DNA of 64,000 nt from the NCBI GenBank assembly GCA_910587185.1, contig CAJULY010000001.1, positions 186,001 through 250,000 on the forward strand, written 5' to 3'. This document shows, one piece after another, positions 53,909 through 62,834 of the stretch. The position numbers were made by a program, and so were the translations under genes. This DNA is from an uncultured Muribaculaceae bacterium (GTDB lineage: Bacteria; Bacteroidota; Bacteroidia; Bacteroidales; Muribaculaceae). Position 1 is the stretch's first letter. Each line of letters opens with the position of its first letter. The notes below the pieces were generated by a model. That model had not been told where the DNA came from and ran no database searches. It was given only the letters and a program-made list of their open reading frames with translations.

Positions 53909-53912
53909 AAAT

Positions 53913-54707
53913 ATGACAACCGCTGAAGAAATTCTTGACGAACTGCAGGCGCTGGCCGATGAAAAACAGAGAGCAATTCTGAGCCGATTTTTCAAAACGG
54001 GCAAAGGAGAATATGGAGAAGGTGACTGTTTTCTGGGCCTGAAGGTCCCGCAGACGCGATCAATCGTAAAGGCCGCGCGCAGGGATGTTCCGGAAACAGA
54101 GATAGAAAAACTCCTGCATTCGCCCTGGCACGAAGCAAAGCTCTGTGGCCTGCTGCTCCTCGTCGAAGAAATGAAACTCAGCATACCGCGCAAAAAAGAA
54201 GCTCCGACAACCCACGCCGAGAAACGCCTGGCCATAGCGGAGTTTTTTCTGAAGCATGCCGCAAGGGCCAACAACTGGGACCTCGTCGATCTGTCATGTG
54301 AATACATTCTCGGGACGTGGCTCCTCTATCCCCTCCCCGACGGGTCGATGCCTTCGCGCGAAATTCTGGACCGGCTGGCAGAGAGCGAGAATCTCTGGGA
54401 GCAACGGATCGCGATCGTCTCGACATTCACGCTCATACGCGCGGGAGAGTTTGACGACACTCTGAGAATAGCGACAAAACTTCTGTCGCATCCCCATGAT
54501 CTGATCCACAAGGCAACGGGATGGATGCTGCGCGAGGTCGGCAAGCGTGACACCGACCTGCTTCGCGACTTTCTGGAAGCGAATCACGGGAAAATGGCCC
54601 GAACGGCTCTCCGTTACGCCATAGAGAAACTTCCGGAAGATGAACGCCGTTACTGGCTGACGCGCCGCCCGACTTCCATGAAATCAATCTCAGGCATTGC
54701 CGAATGA
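53913..54707 (+). CDS. alkD: AlkD-like DNA alkylation repair glycosylase
   Basis: A 264-residue HEAT-like repeat protein of the AlkD family, which removes bulky or cationic alkylated bases without flipping them. The family features are the opening EILDELQALADEKQRA, FLGLKVPQTRSIVK, the catalytic region ANNWDLVDLSCEYILG with the key Trp and Asp, and ENLWEQRIAIVSTFTLIR. It starts five bases after MITE copy 2, so its promoter, if any, must lie in the element. Its last 58 bp overlap the convergent GH27 gene. Confidence 0.92.
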   Translation: MTTAEEILDELQALADEKQRAILSRFFKTGKGEYGEGDCFLGLKVPQTRSIVKAARRDVPETEIEKLLHSPWHEAKLCGLLLLVEEMKLSIPRKKEAPTTHAEKRLAIAEFFLKHAARANNWDLVDLSCEYILGTWLLYPLPDGSMPSREILDRLAESENLWEQRIAIVSTFTLIRAGEFDDTLRIATKLLSHPHDLIHKATGWMLREVGKRDTDLLRDFLEANHGKMARTALRYAIEKLPEDERRYWLTRRPTSMKSISGIAE

Positions 54708-56278
54708 TCGTCGTAGAGCCGCACAGTGTTGCCTCCGGAGCGCAGAACAACCGGCACGGACACCGACTGCCATTCCGCGGAGCCGGGATATTCCACCGTC
54801 ACTCCGGGGCCGTCGTTAACCTTCAGATACATTTTGCCGCCCGCAGTTGACTTCAGGCGCATGGACACGTTATACTCCCCTCCTTTTTCCGAACGGACAT
54901 TGCGCCAGACAATGTCGTTGGTCGGCCTGTATCCGAGGTTGGCGACCTTAATTCCTCCGCTGCACGCCGAATCCTGCAGGAGGAGAGGAGTCCCGGTGGC
55001 CAGTGCGTTGTAGATTTCCTGATAATCTGTCGGGAAAGCAGTCTCGGCTTCATATACCTCACGTTCAAGCCGACGGTCAGCTTCCGCGAGATAGATCCGG
55101 AGACCGTGAGGGGGAACGGCAACCGTGAAAGAATCGAGGAAAAACGGATCCTTTTCGCTCCCCACGGGTTTCTGCGCGAAAAGATCCCTCATTCTGACCT
55201 TGCCTCCGAGCTGGACATCTCGGAAAGAGAGAGTCATGATTCTTGCCTTGTCCGAAGGGTTGTAGAAAGCCACGGCCCGTTTATTCCCCTCAAGCGTCAC
55301 GACATCTTTCACAAGTATGTAGGAATCGCCGTCGCGCACGGCCACGTAGGCTTGCAATCCGAGCGTGTCCTGATTCAGGGCAATCAGCTCGCGGTTTTTA
55401 AGCAATTGCAATGTCTCCGGTTTCAATGTAGTCAAATCACACCCTATGAGCAGCGGCGACGACATCATGCACCACATTCCGAAGTGTGTCCAGTCCTCCT
55501 CCGCGCTCATTCCACGTCCCACTTCAAGCATGTCCATGTCATTGTAGCCCCGTTCGTCACAATAGGCCGACAGATAAAGATTCTGGGCTATGATATTTCT
55601 GACGGATGCCCACGAGGGACTGATATCATGGGATATGCGCCACGAATCGGCCACATCTCCCACCCATGTTCCGGGATAATCCCACCGACAGGCATTGACC
55701 GTCACATCATTGCGGCCGGCGGCGCGCACTGCGTCGCGGATAATGCCATATTGTTTCCGGGGGTCGAGCGAGAGGTGCTCGCCGTTCTGCTTCGCATCCC
55801 CTCCACAGAAATCAATCTTTATGAAATCGAATCCCAGCTCCTTGAAAAACAGCCTGCAGTCGCGGCTTTCATGGCCGTAGAGCCCCACATTCAGGGCTAT
55901 AGTGTCATTGTCCCAGAAACTTCCGCATGTGCTTCGGCCCGCATCGCTGTAAATTCCGGCTTTGAGCCCGAGCGCATGTATGCCGTCAACAACCGGTTTA
56001 AGGCCTGCGGGAAAACGAACCGGATGAAACTTGAGTTTTCCGGAAGCGAGATCACGACCTCCGAAATATCCGTCATCGATATTGACATAACGATAGCCGA
56101 CCGTATCCAGACCGAGCCCGACCAACGCCTCGGCCTGACGCAATATCAGCGAATCGCTGATGTTTACCCGGTAAGTGTTCCATGAACTCCAGCCCATGAC
56201 GGGAGTCCGCTTCGCCGACACGGGAATTATATACATTATAATAATCAGAAGCAAAATTATCTGTGGTGACCTTTTCAT
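54650..56278 (-). CDS. GH27 alpha-galactosidase with C-terminal beta domain
   Basis: The start at 56278 (MKRSPQIILLLIIIMY) gives 542 residues and a signal peptide; an upstream ATG at 56407 would run into the divergent gene's start region. The family 27 marks are TPVMGWSSWNTYRVNI, YRYVNIDDGYFGGRD, the nucleophile segment DFIKIDFCGG, and WRISHDISPSW with the acid/base Asp. The last 130 residues form a beta domain that resembles a carbohydrate-binding module (GGKMYLKVNDGPGVTVEYPG). It should release terminal alpha-galactose from plant or host glycans. Its 3' end overlaps the AlkD-like gene by 58 bp. Confidence 0.93.
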   Translation of the reverse strand: MKRSPQIILLLIIIMYIIPVSAKRTPVMGWSSWNTYRVNISDSLILRQAEALVGLGLDTVGYRYVNIDDGYFGGRDLASGKLKFHPVRFPAGLKPVVDGIHALGLKAGIYSDAGRSTCGSFWDNDTIALNVGLYGHESRDCRLFFKELGFDFIKIDFCGGDAKQNGEHLSLDPRKQYGIIRDAVRAAGRNDVTVNACRWDYPGTWVGDVADSWRISHDISPSWASVRNIIAQNLYLSAYCDERGYNDMDMLEVGRGMSAEEDWTHFGMWCMMSSPLLIGCDLTTLKPETLQLLKNRELIALNQDTLGLQAYVAVRDGDSYILVKDVVTLEGNKRAVAFYNPSDKARIMTLSFRDVQLGGKVRMRDLFAQKPVGSEKDPFFLDSFTVAVPPHGLRIYLAEADRRLEREVYEAETAFPTDYQEIYNALATGTPLLLQDSACSGGIKVANLGYRPTNDIVWRNVRSEKGGEYNVSMRLKSTAGGKMYLKVNDGPGVTVEYPGSAEWQSVSVPVVLRSGGNTVRLYDDHSAMPEIDFMEVGRRVSQ

Positions 56279-56312
56279 TACGAACGAAATGTGCAGGAAT
56301 GATTCTTTTTTG

Positions 56313-56320
56313 CAAAGATA
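56313..56320 (-). promoter_or_regulatory. -7 promoter element of the GH27 gene
   Basis: TATCTTTG on the minus strand, 34 bp before the ATG at 56278. Confidence 0.55.
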
Positions 56321-56414
56321 CGATTTTCTCCCATGAAAACATGGCGAAAAACCATCTTCGGAACAAACAGACCCCCTAAAGCATTCTATAGGGAAGAGAG
56401 AATCCATTCATGTC

Positions 56415-58283
56415 ATGCCCCGGAAAAAAACAGGCTTCATACAGACTATAAAGACACGATGCAGAAATATCCGCTTCGCAGTCAGAGGCATGCTTCACCG
56501 GGGCTCGGACGTCATCCACAACATAGCTGAGTTTCTGATGGTGATCTCGGGAATCGCGGCGCTCACGTGCATTGTCTGTCTCGTCATCCACGTCGGATAC
56601 GAGCATTCGCCTCAAGGGTTCGAGACTATCAGCAGGATTCTGAGGGCCATGCAGTGGATTTTCGGGGCAAATGTCATTTTCGGACTGACATTCAATCTGG
56701 CGGAGACGCTGAAAAAAAACCGCTGGCTCAAATGGACAGTCGATATAGCGCTTCTGGTCTCTCTGCTGCCGGTAATCTATCCGCGGCCGATACATCCATG
56801 GATTCCGTGGCTTGAATCGGTGCTTTACTCGCCGGTTTTCCTCAACACCGTACTCGTCGCTTATTCCATAGTGACATTGAGCTACGCCGTCTTCCGGATG
56901 GTGGACCGGCGCACCAATCCCTCGCTCCTTCTCTCGATGAGCTTCCTTGTTTTCATCATTCTCGGAACATTCCTGCTGATGCTCCCTAAATCGACCGTCG
57001 GAGGGATAGATTTCATGGATGCTTTTTTCGTCAGCACATCGGCTGTATGCGTCACCGGGCTGACCACAGTCGATGTCCCCACGACATTCACTCCTCTCGG
57101 GCTCGCCATACTGGCCATGCTGATCCAGTTCGGCGCTCTCGGCGTCATGACTTTCACATCCTTTTTCGCACTGTTTTTCAGCGGTAGCGCCTCGATCTAC
57201 AGCCAGCTCATACTTCGCGACGTCATCTACTCGCGCAGCATGAATTCGCTTATCCCCACCCTGCTCTATATCATGGCTTTCACCATAGGAATAGAGATCT
57301 TCGGAGCACTGCTGATATTCGCCTCGGTCCACGGCACCCTCGACATGGATATCGAACAGGAAATAGTCTTCGCTGCGTTCCATTCCCTGTCAGCTTTCTG
57401 CAATGCCGGCTTCTCCAATCTTCCGGGAGGGATGTCGAATCCGCTTCTTCTCCACCACAACATCTCCATCTACTGGATCATGACAATGCTTATAATCGCG
57501 GGGAGCATCGGGTTTCCAATTCTTGTCAATACAAAAGACGCATTTGTCAGCTACATACGCGGCTTCCTGAACCGGCTTCACGGAAAGCGCATGAAAATGA
57601 GAGCCGTACATCAGTTCAACATGAACACGAAGATTGTGCTTTTCACTTTCATGCTTCTGTTTGTGGCCGGGACAGTGCTGTTTTTCGTGCTGGAATACTC
57701 CAATTCCCTGCGGGGCATGACCCTGATGGAAAAAATAACCCAGTCAGTGTTCAATTCGGCCGTTCCCCGAAGCGCCGGGTTCAGTTCGGTCAACCCCGAT
57801 GGTTTTCTCAATGTGACGCTTGTCATGATACTCTTCCTCATGTGGGCCGGAGGAGGCTCGCAGTCAACGGGAGGCGGAATAAAGGTCAATACTCTGGCAG
57901 CAATATGGCTCAATCTCCGCGCCATTGTCACCGGTTCGCCACGCGTGACTGCCTTCCAGCGCACCATAGCCACCGACTCCATACGCCGTGCCAACGCCGT
58001 GGTCGCCATATCGATTCTCAGTTATTTCCTGCTCTCTTTCCTTCTGCTCGGAATCGAGCCGGAACTGCCGGCGCGTTCCGTTCTGTTCGAAGCCTGTTCG
58101 GCTCTCTTCACCGTCGGTTCCTCCCTCGGGATCACCGGAGAGCTGGCCGACAGTTCAAAACTTCTTCTGTGCGTGGCCATGTTTCTGGGACGCGTAGGCA
58201 TCATCTCGCTTCTCATCGGAGTTGTCAAACGCTCAAAGAACACCAACGTGGAATATCCTTCAAACAACATAATCATAAACTGA
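56415..58283 (+). CDS. trkH: TrkH/KtrB-type potassium transporter
   Basis: A 622-residue inner-membrane protein. Four pore loops, each with the conserved Gly of the potassium filter, are visible: STSAVCVTGLTTVD, HSLSAFCNAGFSN, FNSAVPRSAGFSSV and EACSALFTVGSSLGITGE. An N-terminal extension of about 110 residues adds further membrane segments. The intracellular gating subunit TrkA follows at 16 bp, so the pair is a complete Trk/Ktr system for potassium uptake. Confidence 0.94.
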   Translation: MPRKKTGFIQTIKTRCRNIRFAVRGMLHRGSDVIHNIAEFLMVISGIAALTCIVCLVIHVGYEHSPQGFETISRILRAMQWIFGANVIFGLTFNLAETLKKNRWLKWTVDIALLVSLLPVIYPRPIHPWIPWLESVLYSPVFLNTVLVAYSIVTLSYAVFRMVDRRTNPSLLLSMSFLVFIILGTFLLMLPKSTVGGIDFMDAFFVSTSAVCVTGLTTVDVPTTFTPLGLAILAMLIQFGALGVMTFTSFFALFFSGSASIYSQLILRDVIYSRSMNSLIPTLLYIMAFTIGIEIFGALLIFASVHGTLDMDIEQEIVFAAFHSLSAFCNAGFSNLPGGMSNPLLLHHNISIYWIMTMLIIAGSIGFPILVNTKDAFVSYIRGFLNRLHGKRMKMRAVHQFNMNTKIVLFTFMLLFVAGTVLFFVLEYSNSLRGMTLMEKITQSVFNSAVPRSAGFSSVNPDGFLNVTLVMILFLMWAGGGSQSTGGGIKVNTLAAIWLNLRAIVTGSPRVTAFQRTIATDSIRRANAVVAISILSYFLLSFLLLGIEPELPARSVLFEACSALFTVGSSLGITGELADSSKLLLCVAMFLGRVGIISLLIGVVKRSKNTNVEYPSNNIIIN

Positions 58284-58299
58284 CAAAACACCCGTCAAT

Positions 58300-58989
58300 A
58301 TGCGCTATCTGATAATAGGACTCGGAATCTATGGATCGAATCTCGCGATCGATCTGACCGACATGGGACATGAAGTGATCGGAGCCGACTCGAATCCGTC
58401 GCTTGTGGATGCGATCAAAGACTACATATCAACAGCCTATATCGTCGATGCCACCGACGAGACGGCTCTCACCGCGCTTCCTCTTAAAAACGTCGATCTC
58501 GTCATAGTGGCTATAGGAGAGAATTTCGGAGCATCGATACGGATCGTCGCGCTGCTCAAAAAATTGGGAGTCGAACATATATATGCCCGTGCCATAGACA
58601 AACTTCATGAATCGATTCTGGAATCGTTCGAAATCGACCGCATACTGACTCCGGAGCAGCGCGCCGCCTTCGATCTTGTCAACGAAATGGGGGTTGACTC
58701 CCACATATCCTCTCTCAGAATCGACGACAAAGTCTATATAATGAAGTTTCGCGTGCCTGACCATTTTACGGGAATGACCTACGGCAGTCTCGACCTCGAT
58801 AAAGATTTTCACCTCAAACTCCTCGGAGTGACGCGGCCCAAAAAGTCACGTAACGTGATGGGAATAGAGCGGTCACACGAGGAACTTCTTGACAATTATG
58901 AAGACGAGCATGTCGAATCGTCCGACATGCTCATCTGTGAAGGTACCGCCGAAGGTTACCGCGCCCTCTATGAGCGCATCAACCGTTAG
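58300..58989 (+). CDS. trkA: Trk potassium uptake regulatory subunit TrkA
   Basis: A 229-residue cytoplasmic RCK protein that gates the TrkH pore. The N-terminal half is a Rossmann domain with YLIIGLGIYGSNLAIDLTDMG and the acidic D that binds the ribose in VIGADSNPSLVDA; the C-terminal half is an RCK_C domain (TGMTYGSLDLDKDFHLKLLG). Length is the short, single-repeat form. It is 16 bp after trkH and certainly cotranscribed. Confidence 0.94.
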   Translation: MRYLIIGLGIYGSNLAIDLTDMGHEVIGADSNPSLVDAIKDYISTAYIVDATDETALTALPLKNVDLVIVAIGENFGASIRIVALLKKLGVEHIYARAIDKLHESILESFEIDRILTPEQRAAFDLVNEMGVDSHISSLRIDDKVYIMKFRVPDHFTGMTYGSLDLDKDFHLKLLGVTRPKKSRNVMGIERSHEELLDNYEDEHVESSDMLICEGTAEGYRALYERINR

Positions 58990-58993
58990 GACG

Positions 58994-59380
58994 TCATTCC
59001 TGCTTCCCGGGAATTTCGTTGTAAGCTGCGAAGAAGCCTTTTCCCGGTATTTCGACAAGATAAAGGATGGAAATCCGTCCGTCAGTCATAGGCGAGGAGT
59101 ATGTGACTCTCTTCACCTTATTTTTCATGACCTCTTCCTTGCGGTCGATTTTCTCGGATGAGAACGGAAGGACATCTTTGAGAAATTCGTCGGCAGAGGC
59201 AAGAGTGGAAAAAGAAGCCGGTTTCTTGGAATACATGAAGGGAATCTGCAGAACGGCCAGTTCGGGCGGAGTCTTTTCATCATAGTCCCCGGCCACATCC
59301 ACAAAGAACGGGAACAGGGGTATGGCATGTGCCGAAAGACCGACCACCCCCAGCAAAATCAGGATAAGAATCTTTTTCAT
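58994..59380 (-). CDS. Small secreted protein of unknown function
   Basis: From the ATG at 59380 (MKKILILILLGVVG) the product is 128 residues with a signal peptide cut near AHA; a longer frame starting at 59446 would spoil it. The mature protein has a run SSPMTDGRISILYLVEIPGKG but no named domain. It is last in a minus-strand group of envelope genes, 25 bp after a membrane-protein gene. Confidence 0.7.
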   Translation of the reverse strand: MKKILILILLGVVGLSAHAIPLFPFFVDVAGDYDEKTPPELAVLQIPFMYSKKPASFSTLASADEFLKDVLPFSSEKIDRKEEVMKNKVKRVTYSSPMTDGRISILYLVEIPGKGFFAAYNEIPGKQE

Positions 59381-59405
59381 ACAGTTTTCAATTCGTTGGA
59401 TATAC

Positions 59406-60242
59406 TCATTTACGGGATATTTTTTCATTAGCCTGCTCCGCGCCAAAGCGGGTGTAGTGAAGGTCGCCGTTCATGTCGCGATAGACTGTTTTCTGACTGC
59501 TGGTATAAATCATCTCGTTATTGAATCCTTTGAACACGGACTTGGCGAAATAGAGCCCCACGACGATTATCAAGGTCTGGAAAAGCAATTGAATAATGGC
59601 TGCGACAAACAGAAGCAGCGAGATAAGAGCGGCCCAGAGCAGAATCGAAGTCACCGATGTGAAAATCAGCCCCGTGCGTGGACCACACATTTTGATGTTT
59701 CTGAACAGGGAGATTCCGATCGCCACCACCATGAGAACGCCGAGAGCCACATAAAATATCATGTCACGCACAGGCGGCGTCACGTCTATGCAGGAAAGCA
59801 CGATATAAAGTATTATGCAAAGAGGCAAAACGCAGAGAAAGCCTATGGCTGTCGGCTTGACCGACAGATCTTTCTTCAGGTAATTCTCCATAAACTGCTT
59901 GTAGAACAGAATCTGCAGCAACTGACATGCAAGGAACAGAATGAGCGGCACGGCCCTCAGCAGTTTGGCAAAGAAACCGAGTTCCTTGCCCGTACACCAC
60001 CAGATACATTCGGTCCCCACGCTCAGATAGGCAACGATTTCAAACAGAGCGATAAAAATGCAAAGACCTGAAACGGCATACATCAGCTGTTTCGTTACTG
60101 TGCGTCCGGGCATTTCTGTTCCGTTGCCGTCGGGATCCGCTGTCAAGGGCGCGCGATAGCGGAAACAGAGCACCATAGCAACCACCATCGCCCCAAAAAC
60201 GAGGATATATGGAATAATGGACGAAAGAAAAATGACTTCCAT
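59406..60242 (-). CDS. Polytopic membrane protein of unknown function
   Basis: The start at 60242 (MEVIFLSSIIPYILVFGAM) gives 278 residues with about six hydrophobic segments (near 5-25, 55-75, 95-115, 135-155, 165-185 and 205-240). The C-terminal tail is charged and ends GDLHYTRFGAEQANEKISRK. No family is recognised. It sits 26 bp after a lipoprotein gene and is probably cotranscribed with it. Confidence 0.75.
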   Translation of the reverse strand: MEVIFLSSIIPYILVFGAMVVAMVLCFRYRAPLTADPDGNGTEMPGRTVTKQLMYAVSGLCIFIALFEIVAYLSVGTECIWWCTGKELGFFAKLLRAVPLILFLACQLLQILFYKQFMENYLKKDLSVKPTAIGFLCVLPLCIILYIVLSCIDVTPPVRDMIFYVALGVLMVVAIGISLFRNIKMCGPRTGLIFTSVTSILLWAALISLLLFVAAIIQLLFQTLIIVVGLYFAKSVFKGFNNEMIYTSSQKTVYRDMNGDLHYTRFGAEQANEKISRK

Positions 60243-60268
60243 ATCTTTTTTTATGATATTCGTGGAGA

Positions 60269-60958
60269 TTAGTCGAGATTGCGGGAAAAATAAGGCGCTT
60301 TGCTGAGGTCGCATACAAGGCGGATCGACTCTACGCCTACCTGATCCTCGCCGGCGACAAACACGTCATCCTGAAACACAACGGGTGTGCCGGCTTTCAC
60401 TACGGCCGAAGTGCCGAGATTCTCGGCAGCGAGATAGCCGAAACCCTTGCGCGTATCAACGACGTTGCCATCCTTGTCAAGGAGTTCGATATCTATGAGC
60501 TTTTTAACTGAAACCGTGATTTTGCTGCCCGAGAGCAATGTCTCGGCCTGCAGATCGGAGGGAGTAGCGTTGAGCGTGAGGTCTTTTGCGGCCACGACCT
60601 TTCCCTCAAGCCCGAACATTGCGCGGATTCCGTTGAGATTACGGAATACGAGAGTCAGAGGCTGTTCTATCTTCAGCACCGCCTCATCGGTCGTGGCGTT
60701 GATCTCCTTTCCATTGAGAGCTTTGGCCTCCTCTTCGACCTTTGTTTTGGTTTCGGCCTTGAGACCGTCGATTTTCTCCTGAATTTCCGAATAGTTGCCT
60801 TGAGTCATTTTAGACGTCATCTCCTCCGATTCCTGTTCATATTTGGCCACGGCTTCCGGGATGTCGCCGAAACAGCCTGTCGATGAAGAAGATCCGCCGC
60901 AAGAGCCGAGGAAAAGAGAAAGAGAGCATAGCGCTGCAAGTTTAGTGAATGTTTTCAT
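60269..60958 (-). CDS. Lipoprotein of unknown function
   Basis: A 229-residue product with a lipobox LGSC (cysteine near residue 20) followed by GGSSSSTGC. The mature protein begins with a coiled coil (AKYEQESEEMTSKMTQGNYS) and continues with a beta-rich domain containing LTLNATPSDLQAETLLSGSK and IDIELLDKDGNVVDTRKGF. No named family is recognised. It lies between a propeller-like protein gene and a membrane-protein gene in a same-strand group. Confidence 0.75.
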   Translation of the reverse strand: MKTFTKLAALCSLSLFLGSCGGSSSSTGCFGDIPEAVAKYEQESEEMTSKMTQGNYSEIQEKIDGLKAETKTKVEEEAKALNGKEINATTDEAVLKIEQPLTLVFRNLNGIRAMFGLEGKVVAAKDLTLNATPSDLQAETLLSGSKITVSVKKLIDIELLDKDGNVVDTRKGFGYLAAENLGTSAVVKAGTPVVFQDDVFVAGEDQVGVESIRLVCDLSKAPYFSRNLD

Positions 60959-61008
60959 TGGTTCATCTGTTGTTTTAAATGATTAAAAATGGATAATATT
61001 TTTCATGG

Positions 61009-62019
61009 TCAGTCAATCTGAATGGCTTTGCCGCGAATGGTCGAATATCCCTTGACACCTTCAGGATTGAAAATGACAAGAATATTCATCGAAGCTGCCA
61101 GGATATTTCCCTGACCGTCGCGGCCCACTCGGTCAACGTGATCCAGTTTGAGGTCCATTCCATACTGGATGATGCCGGTTTTCAAGGGAGTATAGACTTT
61201 CAGGGGAGCTTCGGGCGTCACGCCTCCTATCGCCATGCCGTTTCTAAGGCCGAAAACGAATCGGTCTTTGTCATCGCGGCCCACGCAATCCACCTGATAC
61301 TCCTGCAATTCCTTGATCCGTTTCAGTCCGGCGTCTGCGACAGGCACCTCGGGCGTCCACCCTACTCCCTGCTCGCAGGCGAAATAAGCGTTGCCCGTGA
61401 CGGGATCGGCAAAAATATTGTGGACCACAACCTTGTCCGTCAGCAAATATCCGTCCGCTCCCAAAGGAAAATAACGGGCTTCAGGATTCCCCACATATAC
61501 GCACCCGAGGTTGTTGACAACTTTCACCGAACTGCCCTCAAATACTTTGCCGACGACAGCTCCGGCAATCAGATCGATCACGTAACGGTCACACAGCAGA
61601 TAGTGACCGTCAGGCGACACTGACATGTCGGGAGAATACATGGAATCATCCGGCGACTCTATTCCGAAGAGCGGCCCGGCTGACTTCTTTGTGACCGGAT
61701 CGTAGCTGAAAATTCCTTTTGAAACCATGTGATAGTAACACTTTCCGTTTGCCACGGCAACTGAGGTGATTTCCTTGGGCGAGTCTATTTTAGAAACGGC
61801 GCCTGTGGCTTTGTCGATAACCGCGAGGAACTTGCACCATTTCAGCGAGACATAGACATTTCTGCTGTCAGCCGCCATGTTTTTAACATCATTTCCTCCG
61901 GGAAAATTTATCATTACGGCCACAGGGATTTTAGAAGCGGCCTTTTTCTTCTGCGCCGACACCGTGACAGAGAAGAGTACCATCAAAAAAATACACAGGG
62001 ATAGGGTCAATCTGTTCAT
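61009..62019 (-). CDS. Secreted beta-propeller-like protein
   Basis: From the ATG at 62019 (MNRLTLSLCIFLMVLF) the product is 336 residues with a signal peptide cut near VSAQ; upstream codons would extend it to 62079 and into the response-regulator gene. The mature part has repeated strand units such as FLAVIDKATGAVSKI, GIFSYDPVTKKSAG and ILVIFNPEGVKGYS that suggest a beta-propeller. No function is recognised. It starts 56 bp after the response-regulator gene. Confidence 0.75.
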   Translation of the reverse strand: MNRLTLSLCIFLMVLFSVTVSAQKKKAASKIPVAVMINFPGGNDVKNMAADSRNVYVSLKWCKFLAVIDKATGAVSKIDSPKEITSVAVANGKCYYHMVSKGIFSYDPVTKKSAGPLFGIESPDDSMYSPDMSVSPDGHYLLCDRYVIDLIAGAVVGKVFEGSSVKVVNNLGCVYVGNPEARYFPLGADGYLLTDKVVVHNIFADPVTGNAYFACEQGVGWTPEVPVADAGLKRIKELQEYQVDCVGRDDKDRFVFGLRNGMAIGGVTPEAPLKVYTPLKTGIIQYGMDLKLDHVDRVGRDGQGNILAASMNILVIFNPEGVKGYSTIRGKAIQID

Positions 62020-62075
62020 AATTATTGCTTGTATGATGATAAAAGACAAAAATGATTCAATTACAAAAGACCGGA

Positions 62076-62732
62076 TCAACGTATTGAGCCGTTCTTCTTG
62101 ATATATCCTTTTTCCACAGCCTTGACTATAAGGTCAACGGCATTTATAGCCCCGAGCTTGTGAAAAAGAGCTTTCCGGTGGGCTTCAATCGTATTGTCCG
62201 ACACAAACAGAGCTGCGGCGATCTCCCGCGAGGTCTTGCCCTGCGCCATCTGGTTCAGAACCTCCAGCTCACGCGAAGTGGGGTGCGACGAACTGTCGGC
62301 GGCCGTGTCGATCACCCTGTGGACGGCCTCGCAATAATATTTATTGCCATCGAGAATCTCGTTCATAGCCGCGATAATCTCGTTGCCGCTTCCCGATTTG
62401 TAGATTATGGCGTTCACGTCGCGTGCCAGAAGCTTGCGAAGCGTCCAAATCTCGTCGTGAACCGTACTGACGATAATCCGGGCCTCCGAATAACGGGCCC
62501 TTATGTTTTCGATCAGGACGAAGCCGTCCATGTCGGGCAGTTCAAGATCTATGACATAGAAATCAAAGCATTCCCCCTTGTCAAGCCGCGACACAAGATC
62601 AGTGGCAGTGCTGAACTTCTCCACGCTGTTGACCCCTCTGATAGCGAGAACGGCATGCAGCCCTTCCCTTATCAGATCATGGTCATCAACGATAGCGATG
62701 TTCATCTGTGATAATCTTGATTCATTTGCCAT
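62076..62732 (-). CDS. NarL/FixJ-type response regulator
   Basis: A 218-residue regulator. The receiver domain has the acidic pair in AIVDDHDLIREG, the phospho-acceptor in YVIDLELPDMDGF, the Thr/Ser in IIVSTVHDE and the Lys in NAIIYKSG. The C-terminal LuxR-type helix-turn-helix is TSRELEVLNQMAQGKTSREIAAALFVSDNTIEAHRKAL, here in two parts. An alternative start is the ATG at 62705 (MNIAIVDD). The histidine kinase gene lies directly upstream on the same strand, so the two form a two-component pair. Confidence 0.94.
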   Translation of the reverse strand: MANESRLSQMNIAIVDDHDLIREGLHAVLAIRGVNSVEKFSTATDLVSRLDKGECFDFYVIDLELPDMDGFVLIENIRARYSEARIIVSTVHDEIWTLRKLLARDVNAIIYKSGSGNEIIAAMNEILDGNKYYCEAVHRVIDTAADSSSHPTSRELEVLNQMAQGKTSREIAAALFVSDNTIEAHRKALFHKLGAINAVDLIVKAVEKGYIKKNGSIR

Positions 62733-62767
62733 TTAAGACGATTTTTGCATTCATTTAATACGATATG

Positions 62768-62798
62768 CAAATTTACCGTCTCTTACAAAGCACATCAA
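62768..62798 (-). promoter_or_regulatory. Promoter of the response-regulator gene
   Basis: On the minus strand, TTG (62796-62798), a 20-bp spacer and TAAATTTG (62768-62775), about 35 bp before the first possible ATG. It gives the regulator its own transcript, separate from the kinase. Confidence 0.65.
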
Positions 62799-62834
62799 TT
62801 ACGGTTTTCCGTAGTTTTTCAATATATTTCAGAG

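Noticed and set aside
56376..57383. A 335-codon minus-strand frame opposite trkH
   Set aside because: Its charged, low-complexity translation is the mirror of the transporter's hydrophobic codons.
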